Below are positions 27,930 through 39,642 of a stretch of 64,000 nucleotides of DNA, one piece after another; the first letter of the stretch is position 1; each line of letters opens with the position of its first letter. Source of the DNA: Piezodorus guildinii (taxonomy: Eukaryota; Arthropoda; Insecta; Hemiptera; Pentatomidae); the NCBI GenBank assembly GCA_023052935.1, contig CM041292.1, positions 42,306,139-42,370,138 on the forward strand, in the 5' to 3' direction. Under the pieces are notes generated by a model, which saw only the letters and a program-made list of their open reading frames with translations, ran no database searches and had not been told where the DNA came from. Made by a program: the position numbers and the translations under genes.

Positions 27930-29128
27930 GAGGGATACACCGACACACAGACCTTTTAGCACTACTTGTTATTTGGACTCAGGGTACCCTAAAACGTGTA
28001 TTTCCGTTGAAAAGTGGAATTAGAAAATTTTCACGATCGCAATATTTTCTCTTACTATATATTTCATATATAAGAAAGTGAAAGTAAAAAGAATTCACAA
28101 TAGAAAATCTAAGTAAACTAAAGGAATTAGTAAGATAAAAAACCTCACGGACGATCTTGAGGTAAGAGATAATCAAAATGCAAATAGGCGAAGATACGAT
28201 TTAATTATTTAAATCAAGCTAAAAAATATTATTAATTAAACTTGGAATAATAATATTAGTAGCAACAGTGAATTAAAAAAAAAAAAATACACTTATACAG
28301 GGATTTTACCGTATAATAGCTAATTCGAAATACAAGCGCTGAAAAAATTTGAGAGTAAATTTGACATTATCTACTTCAAAAACCTAAAGGATGGCCTCAA
28401 AACAATGAAATCCTTACCCCATTATGTATTAAATGCACAATTTTTTGTTTGCAAAATTTGAACTGGTTGAAATTAGCATTTAAAATCAATAAAACAATAA
28501 GATAATTAAAATGTCGGTAAAATACACCAATATTTTTTCAAAAGTAATAATTGTAGTTAAAATAATTATGTTTTAGGAAAAAAAAGTAAATAAAATATAA
28601 TATTTATGAATTATTTCAAGGCCGGGAGGGTCGAAAATGTTACATTTGAAATAGAAAAGATGGTCATTGATTTGTAAAGAGTCACAATTAAAATACAAAA
28701 TGTGACAATTGATTTTTCATACGCTACCACCAACTTGGAAATACTATATATTATAATAATTAGTGTGTTTTTAAACTGACACCAAACAGTAAGCTTAAGT
28801 AATAGTTTAAGCAGCAATCAAAGTTGATGTTTCCAGAACGACTTTATTAAATGATTTTGAAATTGGCACAATATGGGCAATTAAAGACACAGTATACATA
28901 ATTTAGCCAGATAGCCTAAGAGATCTATGCGACAGGTAGAGACGTCTTGGATCAGGCTTTGTGGTTTCCCAGTGTATACTTTAACAGGTCGAAGGATTGA
29001 TTGGAAAACTGAGCAGAAGCACTGAGGGGAGCCTAATGGCCCAGAAAATATTTTGGCCCTTTCAACGAAATTCAATTATAGATCGTGGGTGTGTTTTAAA
29101 CAACGTTTTTGGTTCCATTATCCTTAAA
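26962..29128. other. Intergenic region between RpS16 and the first zinc-finger gene
   Basis: AT-rich. Holds a CA microsatellite and a terminal repeat fragment (27936-28090). The last few hundred bases before 29129 are probably 3' UTR of the zinc-finger gene. Nothing else supported. Confidence 0.45.
27936..28090 (+). repeat. 0.8-1 kb repeat family, terminal fragment
   Basis: From CAGACCTTTTAGCACTAC through TTTTCACGATCGCAATATTT to AAGAAAGTGAAAGTAA, following a CA microsatellite. Confidence 0.65.
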
Positions 29129-32100
29129 TTATGCCCGGGCACTATGATGGACAGCTTTGTATCCATTGTCAGGACAGTCAACGTTCTCCTTCAAGTGGAT
29201 TACTTTGAGATGGATTCTCAAGGCTGACGGTAGAGCAGCCTTGTAGTCACACTCGGGACATTGATGCGGCCTGAGCTTCATATGTACAAACTTGACGTGT
29301 TTTCTTATTGCTTCGGGTAATACGGCTGTGTATTCACACTCCGGGCACATGAGAGTCTTCTCGCTAAAGTGAATGACTTGAACATGTTCTTCTAACCTCC
29401 GTTTCCTAGCGGCTCTATAGGCGCACAAACTACAATGGTATGGTTTTAACTTTAAATGAACTGCCTTTACATGACTCCGTAAGGTATCGTTTCGCTTTGC
29501 ACTGTAGTCGCATTCACCACATTTAAATGGCCTTTCAATTTTAAATAATCCGTATTGTGAATCGTGACATGGTTCAATTGGACCTGAATACTCCTCTCGA
29601 TTCATGTTCATTGCGTAGGCTTCACTATTTGCTCCATGAGATTTTGTGTAATCATCCGTAGAAAGGGAACGATGAGATGACTCTGTTCCATTAACAGATG
29701 CTGCTTTCCAATTTCTGATTTCTAAAACAATGATAGAAATAAATCAACAGTTTTTCTTACTCTATTTTCAATTCGTATTAGCTACTTCTAAAGCTTGTTG
29801 AAACGTAATCGTGTCTATTAGTCTGACTCTGTGCGTTCTCAAACTTTGGAAGAGATGTTGACACAGTAATCTAACTATTTTGCAGTCATAAAACCAGATT
29901 ATTGTAATTTCAAATTATGAGAACAATAAAATTAATAACGAAATATTTATTTAACCATATAAAGTAAATAATATGAACCAAGTCCAGGTATCGAATGAGG
30001 CTGTTGAAGTTACGTGAGAGATATCTTTGTTGTGTTGCTCGCCGTGGTGGATAGGGATGGGCATAATCGAATGACGATTATCAGATCATTTGATTATTTC
30101 AATAATTCGAATTAATCGCTCTGGAGAAAGGAATGATCATTCGAATTGAATCTTAACGATAATCGAGAGATTATAAGAGAGGATGGGATAATCGAATGAC
30201 TTTTTTTTTTTTTTTTCTCATCACAAATTATATGCATATATGTCCCTAAACTCAGCCAGCTCAGCAATCATAGAATGCATATGAATCATTCGATTATTTA
30301 AATTACGAAGTCCGATCATTCGATTATGACGATCATTCCATTATACCCACCCCTAGTGGTAGAAGTACGTACCGCAGTACCAGGTTAGTGGTTACCCTGT
30401 CAGGTAGGGGGCAAACCCGCACCTATCAATTAGCATGGGGGAGTTGGTAGGAAGCAAATGCCCGGTGTGGCAGAAGCACAACAGCAGCGGATAGGATTTT
30501 TCGTAAACGCACATGTGTAGAAGCCATGCATCACATCCTATGAGGGAAAAAGGAAGGATGAAGGAGGGCAAGTTTAGAAGGATGTGAAATAAAGATAGAC
30601 TACATTAAAATTCAGAGGCAGAGATTCTCTGATTTAAGGAGATATCACCTCGTAGAAACAGTTTTGTGATCTGAAGAGTTAGTCCACCATGTCAATATTT
30701 GATGGTGAGAGCTTTTCTACCACACTAGTGTCTTGGCCCTGGGTCAAATTACCTCGAATGATTTATTAAATATCATGAGAGTTACATGAAGATATTAACA
30801 ATTATATTTAGCTAGTCACAATGTAACAATATCATTAAATAATAAATCTTCTATATCCGCGCGGTGACATAAGTACTCTTCGCTAGCGCCATCCGTGATC
30901 GCCCGTGAAGCCTCCACTACAAGTTCTCAGGTATCGCCTACCATTAACAAAAAAATAGTATAAAGGCTGACATTAAAAAAAAACATATAAAAGTTAAATT
31001 TCCAGCTTTTCTGTATAGAATAGAATAAGGTAAATCTGAACTTTTTGTCGCTTTTTAAGTGTTTAATTATTACATCTTTAAATATAACGGGTTGGTTATA
31101 CGCTACCTACTGAAATATAACGGGTGTCTTAATTAGACCTTTGGAATGCTTATGATATTACTCTTCTATTACGTTTGTACTTATTCTATCATCAAATCTC
31201 GTGGTAAGGTGAGTGCTTACTAAAATTTGGGTCAAAACATGGCTCTTCCTTTATCATTATTGACAGAAATTCAGAGATATCACAGCAATCTGAAACTAGA
31301 AGCGTCACCATGAGAACTAAAATAACATTTTAATGTATTATAAAATTTATCTTTTTTTTTTTTTTTTTTTTTTTTTTGCTTGGTTAAGCCTGTTCGATGA
31401 AATACACTGTCCTAAGAAACTATGTGTAAAGAAGGACAAAGGACTAGAACTATATTCTCTGTTCACAGTAACGTAATTAGGGTTTCCACCTATTTATTAT
31501 TATTAAATAGTGTAATTTATTTAATAATAATAATTCTATAAGGTGCATATTTGCATTAGCTGCTCACTAAACTAAAACTTGATTACTCTGAGAAATGCTT
31601 TCCTACTCTTACCTTCCTCGATGAAATTCGGCAACGACTTGAGGGAAGATAAATTTTCAAAATCAGAGTCAAAATAAAACCTCTATACAATAATCGAACA
31701 AATCAGAAATAAAATTAGTTTCATAAAGTATTTATAATAGTAATGGTTAAATTTAAATATATTAGAATAATTGACAGTGTTAATTTATACTGCCTTAAAC
31801 AAAGAATAGTAAGCAGAGATTCCGAAGATATGGAACTCATACACTCAAGGAAACCTAATTCGCTTTTCTTTTCTTCGGACGACTCGAAAACTGAGAAGAC
31901 TTTTTTTTAGATTGGTATTTAAATCAATGAGGAAGAGCCTGGAGTTTCGAGAAGGAGAGAGAGACAGGTCGTTGAAGAACGTTAAGACAGATTACTGCCA
32001 GAGGGTGTAACAGAGCTCCTCCACTAGTTGGGAATGACTGTATTGGAGCAGAGAGAGAAATAAAGGACTAGATCAATCTCAATGCAATGTTAGACAAGAA

Positions 32101-32708
32101 AATGTCTTATAGTTTGGATAGGTCGAATGAAAAAAAAAAACATGGGGTATAAAGAATTTCAGTAAGGTCAAATATATCGGGAAAAATAATATGTATGTTC
32201 TAAAACGGATAGAAAACAAGTTCTCTTCCTTTCCTGCCGATACAGGTACCAGTGCAATAGTCTATTATTTATTTTCAGGGAAAATAAGAATACAGGAAGA
32301 AAATCATTAAAAATATATGTATGAAAACTGATTAGAACAGTTGTATACCTCTATCGCTCAAACGCCATTTGTGGCTTAAGTTTTTAATGAAGCAGTTTAT
32401 GCCACGTCATGATTATTGAGCTTCGAAATTGATTTAATTTTGAATATCTTATTTATTCAAAATAATTCGAAAAATAATAATAAATAGAATATAATAAATG
32501 CCAGAGGTATACTTCAAGGTATGCATGTTATCAATGATTAATGGTATTTAAGCTTCCGACATACTACCACAGCCATATATATACTTTATATCATTACTTT
32601 AGAAACCGTCTGAGAATAATGATTGTACAATTTTATAACACATAAAACACATTAAATATAAGATACTAAAATTAATCATCAGTGATTCTACCCACCTGAG
32701 TCATCCAT
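29129..32708 (-). CDS. C2H2 zinc-finger protein (five-finger array, last finger degenerate)
   Basis: Two-exon model: 32696-32708 (ATG plus 12 nt, encoding MDDS and one base, then donor GTGGGT) joined to 29129-29721 (acceptor TTTTAG). Total 606 nt, 201 aa, frame intact across the junction. After a low-complexity N-terminal stretch come tandem C-x2-C-x12-H-x4-H fingers starting FKCGEC, YHCSLC, LMCPEC and HQCPEC, with short linkers. A fifth repeat reads VDCPDNGYKA: its second Cys is replaced by Asn and the frame stops before the His pair, so it cannot bind zinc normally. Likely nuclear, DNA-binding; no orthologue recognised. The very short first coding exon is mirrored by the gene at 44305-47320. 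The first exon is assigned from ATG, donor and phase only; extra exons in the 3-kb intron cannot be excluded. The second exon itself is secure. Confidence 0.75.
29722..32695 (-). other. Large intron of the zinc-finger gene
   Basis: About 3 kb without convincing coding sequence. It contains a hAT-like MITE (30052-30355), an unclassified stretch (about 30360-30560) and a long T-run near 31351-31378. The rest is AT-rich single-copy-looking sequence in which nothing else was recognised. Confidence 0.5.
30052..30355. mobile_element. hAT-like MITE with 8-bp TSD
   Basis: 304 bp. Ends TAGGGATGGGCATAATCG and, inverted, TAGGGGTGGGTATAATGG. Flanked by GTGGTGGA (30044-30051) and GTGGTAGA (30356-30363), an 8-bp duplication with one mismatch. 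Interior is alternating ATCGAATGA words with no ORF. Confidence 0.8.
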
Positions 32709-32999
32709 TTTCGCCAGAATTAAGCAGTTTTGTTCAATGTCCAGCGATTCAACTTAAATACATTTTTTGTTTATAAAATTCTATTTGAAAACAGATTTTA
32801 GGTTATGATTATTATAGTGGTAAAAATATATTAAGCAGGAGCACATATGTTTCAAATGTATAATTAATAAAAGGGGACAGATTATTATTCAATTAAACCC
32901 ACTTGAAAACATTAATTGATAGAAATAATAAATGTCAATAGCTAACCTTTTAATAATTTAATAACAATTAAATCGTCTTAAATAACTGATTTCTATGCC

Positions 33000-33091
33000 A
33001 AAGGTCGCGGGAGTAAAAAAATCCTTGGTTATGCCTTCCTTCAGAGGGGCCGAAGGACGTCAAATATGATCCGAACCTATGAGATGTCAAG
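33000..33091 (+). mobile_element. SINE family B, internal fragment
   Basis: CAAAGGTCGCGGGAG, ATCCTTGGTTATGCCTTCCT and ATGAGATGTCAA match family B in order. It stops exactly where the inverted-repeat element begins at 33092, so that element probably inserted into it. Confidence 0.6.
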
Positions 33092-33504
33092 CAGAGATGG
33101 GCAAAATCGCATTCGGATATACGAATACGAATGCATTCGGGAAGATCGAGTTTTGAAAATACGAATACGAATGCAATCGTATTTCAAAAAAGAATACGAA
33201 TGCATTCGTATTTCGAAAAAAATACGAATACGAATATACTCACAGATGAAGACAGGTATACGCCCGAATTTCACAGGTATGCAAAGGGATACGGTCATAT
33301 TCCACTGGTGTGGGTCTTATTCCACTGGTCTAAAAACGTATACGGGCCTGTGTACAAGTCAATATGTGCGCATTTCATGGCGTGAATTCGAATAAGGTCG
33401 TATAATATCTTATATTAAAAGACATAAAATTTAATATTTATATTATTTTTTTTTTTTTTAATATTATTCAAATATCGTTGAAATAACTTCTTTAAATACG
33501 AATA

Positions 33505-36500
33505 CCTCGCGCGGATCTCATTACCGCGTATGGGGAGCGTCCCACGGGTGGCGGATGTGGGGATGGTCGGTGGAATTTCCTCGGAAGCTCCTCCCGGCTA
33601 AGTCCGATGGACTCGCTGACCAACAATGAGAGCGGCCCTCCAGGCTTGCTGGAGGGTGTGACGTAGGTTCGAACGCCCTACTCACATATTTTAGTTCACA
33701 AAATACCACAAACAGTCATGGATTCCTCTGAGGTAAAACGCCCATTATCCGGAAGCAAACTAGTCCCCCGTTCGGGTCTCCGGGTGGGGACTGCTTCAGA
33801 GGAATCTAGGCGCAAGATGAAAAGTAGAGATCTAACAATAGGGACGTGGAACGTTAGAAGTTTAAATACGGCAGGTGGGTTAAAGTCGGTCGCGAATGAA
33901 GTTAAGGGGTACCATTTAGATATCGTTGCATTACAAGAGGTTCGCTGGCCAGGGGAGGGTTCGTTAACAGAAGGAAAGTATACTATTTGGTACGGGGGGA
34001 GCGTTAATTATTGTTTAGGTACCGGGTTTCTGATTAGGAATAAATTTCTTTCCGCATTACGGGTTGTACAGTTCTTTAGTGAAAGAATATCGGTTGCTAT
34101 ATTTCAGGGTCGTTGGTATAAAATCGCGTTTATAAACATTCACTCTCCCACCGAAGATAGTGATGATGAAGTAAAATGCGAATTTTATGATAAACTAGAA
34201 TCGGTTTACGATAAGTTACCGCGAAATTACATTAAAATTATACTAGGTGACGCAAACGCAAAGGTTGGAAGGGAAGAAGTATATCGTCCTACAATCGGTA
34301 AAGAAAGTTTGCACGAATATAGTAATGATAATGGGACCCGACTAATAAACTTTGCCATTTCGAAAAACCTAATAATCAAAAGTACTACGTTTAAACATAA
34401 GGACATTCATAAGTATACGTGGACATCGCCGGATGGACATACTCGTAATCAAATAGATCATATTTTAGTACAAAACAGATGGCAAAGTAGCATAATTAAC
34501 GTGAGATCGTATCGTGGTGCAGAATGCGGATCTGATCATGAATTAGTAATCGCGAAACTTCGACAAAAACTAAATACAAAAAAGAGAACACCGAACTATA
34601 TTCATCCCGAGAATTTTGATGTTGTTAAATTGAACAACCCCGAAATTAGAAAACAATTCGCGATAGAAGTAAAAAATAGGTTCGATGCTTTGGAATCTTC
34701 AGACAAGGAAAACGAAGATGTAAACAAATTGTGGGAAGGGATCAGGGATAATATTAAAGAGGTCGGTAACTTATGTCTTGGGAAAATCGAAAATAAAAAG
34801 AACAAACCTTGGTTCGACAGGGATTGTCAAAATATGTGTGAAAAAAGAAAAACCGCTAAACTGAATTCCTTAAATAATCCAAGCGATAATAATGTGGCTT
34901 ACTTTCGGTTAGTAAAAAACGAAACTTCAAAATTCTTAAAAAATAAGAAAAGAGAGTATCTTAAAGGCAAAATAACAGAAATAGAAAAACACAGAAGCGA
35001 AAATAACGTAAGAGAGATGTACAAAGGTATAAACAAATCGCGTAAAAGATTTGAACCTGTATTGAATGGGGTTAAAGATGCGAATAACAACATAATTGCG
35101 GATCCGACTGAGATATTAAATACATTTAAACAACACTTTGACGGCATTCTAAATACGGAAAATAATAATCAATCTCCTCCCTCTGAATACCAGAGCGCTG
35201 AACCATGGGTAGACGCACCGAGTAAAGAGGAAGTTGAAATGGCGATAGGAAAATTAAAACGGTATAAAGCTGCAGGAAATGATAATATCACGAGTGAATT
35301 AATCAAAGCGTGTGGAGAAGCGGGCGTTTCCAAATTACATGTTTTAGTTAAAAAGATCTGGGAAAATGAAAAAATACCCGAAGAATGGAAAGAATCAATA
35401 CTTATTCCGATTCACAAAAAAGGACCGAGGACGGATTGTAACAACTATCGTGGGATCTCTCTTCTCCCAGTATGCTATAAAATATTCTCGTCAATACTAA
35501 CTAGCCGAATCACGGAATACGCTGAGGAAATTATCGGAGACTACCAATGTGGTTTTAGGCGGAATCGCTCGACTATTGATCAAATATTTTCCTTACGTCA
35601 AATATTAGAGAAGAAACTGGAATACAACGGTGTAGTCCATCAACTTTATATAGATTTTAAAAAGGCTTATGATTCCATAGACCGTCAGAAGCTATATAAC
35701 ATCATGATTGAACAGGGGATACCTAAAAAGTTAGTAAACCTAGTAGAGATGTGTTTGTCGGAAACATTTCATAAAGTTAGAATCGGTCATAATTACTCCG
35801 AGAGATTTAAGGTGCGATCGGGTTTGAAACAGGGTGACTCCCTTTCACCTGTTTTGTTTAATATAGCCTTAGAATATGTTATAGAAAAGGTGATGAGTAC
35901 CGAGAAAGGCTTACATATGGGTGACAAGATTCCGGTTTTGGGGTATGCCGATGATTTGGTACTACTAGGTGAAGACACAGAAACTATACAACTAAATACA
36001 AGTGTGTTAATAAAAACCGGTAAACAAATAGGTCTCGAATTAAATACCGATAAGACGAAATATATGATTAGTTGCAGAAATGGTGGCGATCTTGATGATA
36101 TTAATATTTCAGGTCATACTTTTGAACACGTAGAGAAATTCAAGTATTTAGGTTCAATGATAACAAGAAAAAATGAAATCCAGGAAGAAATAAAGTCCCG
36201 GTTAAAGGTGGGAAATGCGTGTTATTATTCGGTTGCTAAATTGCTTAGCTCGCGGCTTCTGTCTAAAAACTTAAAGGTTAGAACTTATAAAACTATTATT
36301 CTTCCAACGGTTCTTTACGGATGCGAAACGTGGCCGCTTACTTTGAAGGATGAACAACGGCTTAAGGTTTTCGAGAATAAGGTGCTGCGTAAAATATTTG
36401 GTCCGAAGAGAGATGAGGCCACTGGGGAGTTTAGAAGGTTGCACAACGCGGAATTGCGGAATTTGTACCCTGTGAATATAATTGAGTTGATAGCATCGCG

Positions 36501-36743
36501 GAGACTCAAATGGGCGCGTAAAGTTGTTGGGCTTAGTGAGGAACGGATTCCGAGAAAGTTGGTATTCGCTGAACCGACTGGTAGGCGTCCGAAAGGTAGG
36601 CCGAAGCGTCGATGGGAGGATTGCATTAAGGCTGATCTCGGGGGCTTGGGCTTGACCGGTGAACATTGGACGAGTCTGTGCAGGCGAAGTTTGGTGGTAT
36701 CGGCATCGAACCTTCGGGTTCGGTAAGCCTATTATTATTATTA
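33505..36743 (+). mobile_element. Full-length RTE-like non-LTR retrotransposon with perfect 13-bp TSD
   Basis: A 3.24-kb LINE bounded by identical 13-bp direct repeats TTAAATACGAATA at 33492-33504 and 36744-36756, the target-site duplication. About 213 bp of GC-richer 5' UTR precedes a single 1002-codon ORF. The stop is followed by only about 17 bp ending in a short (ATT)n tail. A single endonuclease-reverse transcriptase ORF, almost no 3' UTR and a simple-repeat tail fit the RTE clade, though clade assignment needs a phylogeny. Identical TSDs and an undamaged ORF imply recent insertion. It sits inside the long inverted-repeat element 33092-38345. Confidence 0.92.
33718..36726 (+). CDS. LINE endonuclease/reverse transcriptase polyprotein, 1002 aa
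   Basis: Single uninterrupted ORF of the retrotransposon at 33505-36743. Residues about 38-285 form an AP-endonuclease domain with TIGTWNVRSLN, the catalytic Glu in ALQEVRW (E74), GDANAK (177-182), DGHTRNQIDH (about 239-248) and the terminal SDH (272-274). Residues about 500-830 are the reverse transcriptase: KAAGNDNI, FRRNRSTIDQ, the first catalytic Asp in YIDFKKAYDS (D646), SGLKQGDSLSP (701-711) and YADD (743-746). A C-terminal region holds LPTVLYGCETW and GRPKGRPKRRW-type basic motifs found in RTE-like elements. All catalytic residues I can identify are present. The start is the first ATG after the 5' UTR. Codon use is less AT-skewed than the surroundings, as expected for a recent arrival. 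Confidence 0.93.
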   Translation: MDSSEVKRPLSGSKLVPRSGLRVGTASEESRRKMKSRDLTIGTWNVRSLNTAGGLKSVANEVKGYHLDIVALQEVRWPGEGSLTEGKYTIWYGGSVNYCLGTGFLIRNKFLSALRVVQFFSERISVAIFQGRWYKIAFINIHSPTEDSDDEVKCEFYDKLESVYDKLPRNYIKIILGDANAKVGREEVYRPTIGKESLHEYSNDNGTRLINFAISKNLIIKSTTFKHKDIHKYTWTSPDGHTRNQIDHILVQNRWQSSIINVRSYRGAECGSDHELVIAKLRQKLNTKKRTPNYIHPENFDVVKLNNPEIRKQFAIEVKNRFDALESSDKENEDVNKLWEGIRDNIKEVGNLCLGKIENKKNKPWFDRDCQNMCEKRKTAKLNSLNNPSDNNVAYFRLVKNETSKFLKNKKREYLKGKITEIEKHRSENNVREMYKGINKSRKRFEPVLNGVKDANNNIIADPTEILNTFKQHFDGILNTENNNQSPPSEYQSAEPWVDAPSKEEVEMAIGKLKRYKAAGNDNITSELIKACGEAGVSKLHVLVKKIWENEKIPEEWKESILIPIHKKGPRTDCNNYRGISLLPVCYKIFSSILTSRITEYAEEIIGDYQCGFRRNRSTIDQIFSLRQILEKKLEYNGVVHQLYIDFKKAYDSIDRQKLYNIMIEQGIPKKLVNLVEMCLSETFHKVRIGHNYSERFKVRSGLKQGDSLSPVLFNIALEYVIEKVMSTEKGLHMGDKIPVLGYADDLVLLGEDTETIQLNTSVLIKTGKQIGLELNTDKTKYMISCRNGGDLDDINISGHTFEHVEKFKYLGSMITRKNEIQEEIKSRLKVGNACYYSVAKLLSSRLLSKNLKVRTYKTIILPTVLYGCETWPLTLKDEQRLKVFENKVLRKIFGPKRDEATGEFRRLHNAELRNLYPVNIIELIASRRLKWARKVVGLSEERIPRKLVFAEPTGRRPKGRPKRRWEDCIKADLGGLGLTGEHWTSLCRRSLVVSASNLRVR

Positions 36744-36756
36744 TTAAATACGAATA

Positions 36757-38100
36757 TCTATTTATTTACATATATCTACTCTCATACAGTTCTCTTCTCT
36801 ATAATGAAATAATTTAACAAATATTTCTTAAAATTTATTAATTTGTAGAAAATGAAAAACATTAATGCAGTAATGGGCTTATAAATTATATTAAAAAAGA
36901 AAAGAAATATTATCCCTATGATATATTTTTCTTGAGCATACAATCTTATATATTGAAAGTGAAGTTCAGTAAATATTTTAACTTTTCAAACCAACTATGT
37001 GAAAATAAACACTACGCATTCAAGAATAGGTAAAATGTTGAATTTTAAGCATTTACAGTTAAGTGTTTAGGTAAACCAGGTATGGAATGACTCATTGGTT
37101 TTTCATGATTATGTTTCTATTTTTTAAGTTTAGAAGTTTGCTATTATTCCAAAACATTGAAAGTTATAATAATAATAAAACTAATTATTTATAATGAAGT
37201 GAAGTAAAGCGCTAATAAAAGTACTTATGTAACATTCAAAGCTGTAATTGAGAGTGATGATAACCGCAAAAAACTTTAGTTATTATCGTATATACTATAT
37301 TAATTTTAATTGATTCTTATTAGTAATTTGATCTAAAATAAATGCTTTAATCGAAATTCAGTATAATTCTTTTTTAAATGTTCTTTGTTTGAAGATAAGA
37401 AGTAATATAAAGCCGCCTCAGAACCACGGGACATCGGGAACTTTACCATCGGGAATTTTACCATGATACCTGCCCTGGGAATTTGAGCCTATTAAAAGAT
37501 GCTAAATATGTGAAAAACTTCTTAGAAAATATTGCAAGACTCAAAAGCAGAAGGAAGTCCCTAAATTAATTAAAAACCAACTAAACAATTTTCAGAATAG
37601 AGTGTAAAAAAATCTAAATGGACTAGGAATACCCTTTGCCGTAGAGGCAATTTTAGAAAATAATTCATGACCCTGTTTCTATTTCCTATGAAAATGAATG
37701 TAGTATATCCTAAAACATTAAAGTAGTATACAAAAAATAATAATAACAAAAATAATTGGTTATAATGAAGTGAAGTAAAGCGCGAATAAAAATGAATATG
37801 AAATAATTATTAATATTTATATTATTAATTGTTACATATAATATTCACTTTTAAATCTATAGATTTAAGTTTATTCTGATAAAATAAAAAAATACCTTTT
37901 TTATTGTTAATTTTCTTTATTTTAACTATCTCACCATTTCTTGTTGCTAGTGTTAAGAATAAATGGATAAATATTAAAGAAACTTAAATTAACTGGAGAA
38001 ATAAAGAATGTAAAAATAAACTTTTTCCAGGTTATTATTTTTCTATTCGCATATTAGAAAAGCATAATAGACCGTTATAAAGCTACAGCTTTTACAGAAA
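36757..38100. other. Interior of the inverted-repeat element, no gene
   Basis: AT-rich, no coding sequence recognised. Two diverged direct repeats of about 130 bp occur at roughly 37080-37215 and 37660-37795; both include ATAATGAAGTGAAGTAAAGC. Confidence 0.5.
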
Positions 38101-38834
38101 ATGTTAAATAATATTGACTTGTACACAGGCCCGTATACGTTTTTAGACCAGTGGAATATGACCGTATCCCTTTGCATACCTGTGAAATTCGGGCGTATAC
38201 CTGTCTACATCTGTGAGTATATTCGTATTCGTATATTTTTTCGAAATACGAATGCATTCGTATTCTTTTTTGAAATACGATTGCATTCGTATTCGTATTT
38301 TCAAAACTCGATCTTCCCGAATGCATTCGTATTCGTATATATTCGACCCACGTTTATATATTCGACCCACATTGCCGTTCATCATCAGGTCATCTCTAGG
38401 TGGAGCGTGCAGTTGAAGATCTTTTCTTAACAGCTGTGCCATTTAGGTACCCCGATGAAAACTACTTTTTGGGACAATAAGTTAGCAAAAGGGATAAATA
38501 CTTGAGACTGTTTAATTCTCTTTCAAGACCGCCACCTGAAATAACTGCCTTCTGTTAATTGATAGGCCATGTCTAATGATATTATGATATTATAAAACTA
38601 ACTTTATAAATGCTTTACTGGCTTGATAGACTCGTGGAGTAATCCTTGCACCATCAACTACTCTACCCCAATCTTTCCGATCGCAAGCCTGAGTCATGGG
38701 TATGCCGCTTCTTCCGGGTAGGTATACCAGTTCTAGGTCTTCAGTGAGGCCTTACTCATTCTTGTTTCCCCCAAAATGGCTTTTTGTTTGTTTTGCCCTC
38801 ATTAATCTTGTAAACCTGTCTCAGCCACTTAACT

Positions 38835-38885
38835 CACTGCGGTAATAAGTGAAAGTCGCGTGTTGCGAGCACCAGATGTTTTTAT
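38835..38885 (-). repeat. 0.8-1 kb repeat family, opposite-end fragment
   Basis: GTAATAAGTGAAAGTCGCGT and GTTGCGAGCACCAGATGTTT match the other terminus of the family. Confidence 0.55.
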
Positions 38886-38984
38886 ACAACCACTGGGAAT
38901 TTGCATTTCATTTTACTTCTTGTATGTATGTATTTACAAAATGTATTTACATACATACAATTGAGCTAGAAAATCAGGACTCGG

Positions 38985-39290
38985 GGAACGTTACTTTTTC
39001 CAACAAAATAATGACCTCAAACATAATGCTAAAAAAGTAAATGAATGGTTAATCAACAATGTTCCCAATCAACTAAAAATACTTCACAGTCACCTGACGT
39101 AAACCATTTTGAACACTCGTGGGACGAATTGGGGTGGCGGATGAAAAACCGTAACATCCAAACAAGATAGAGCTTAAAGCTGCACTACAGACGGAATGGA
39201 ATGCAATTAAGAATGAGGTAATATAATGCCTGGTTTTAAGTATGAAAAACAGGCCACTTGAAATGCTGAGGGAAAATGGGGACCTACATA
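38985..39290 (+). pseudogene. Tc1-like transposase C-terminal relic
   Basis: Translates to FQQNNDLKHNAKKVNEWL, INNVPNQLKILHSHL, FEHSWDELGWRMKNRN and, after stops, NGMQLR and MKNRPLEM-like text. These correspond to the Tc1 block around the second catalytic Asp (QDNDPKH) through the WDELxRRVR region. Frameshifted and truncated. A TA microsatellite follows; two words GTGTATGGAAAC at about 39394 and 39567 resemble Tc1 3' ends. Confidence 0.65.
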
Positions 39291-39309
39291 TTAGGATGAA
39301 AAAAAAAAA

Positions 39310-39373
<64 letters not shown>

Positions 39374-39642
39374 TTTTTTTTTTTTTTTTATAGTGTATGG
39401 AAACGTTTTTGATACAAGTTTTTGTAATTGATGATAAATTTAATGTTTTTTTCTCTACTATTCTGTTTGAAATATTTATTTATGTTAAACATAAAAAATC
39501 CAATACAAATAATACTGTTGGAATTTTCTTGAATTCCTTTATTAGCATTTATCGGATTATATTTGGGTGTATGGAAACTTTTTTTTCTGTGAGTGTATAT
39601 ATGGAACCGTAGATTAAAACACACACACACACACACACACAC

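Larger units (their letters stand above)
33092..38345. mobile_element. Long inverted-repeat (hAT-like?) element, split by the LINE
   Basis: About 240 bp at 33119-33366 recurs inverted at 38117-38340. The arms are rich in alternating GAATACGAATGCATTCG-type words. The left arm has a 20-bp internal duplication near 33308-33328 that the right arm lacks. The left outer end begins CAGAGATGGGCAAA (33092), resembling hAT termini; the right outer end is diverged and no 8-bp duplication was found. Without the LINE the element would be about 2 kb. The interior contains no transposase, so it would be non-autonomous. Confidence 0.6.

Noticed and set aside
33092..33366. LINE plus inverted arms read as one large autonomous DNA transposon
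   Set aside because: The 13-bp TSD of the LINE lies inside the arms' element, proving a separate later insertion.
33066..33395. ORFs rich in RIRIYE/NTNA words, and the equivalents at 38075-38442
   Set aside because: Translations of the simple GAATACGAATGC-type words in the inverted-repeat arms.
36271..36666. Minus-strand ORFs within the LINE
   Set aside because: Shadows of the 1002-aa polyprotein on the opposite strand.
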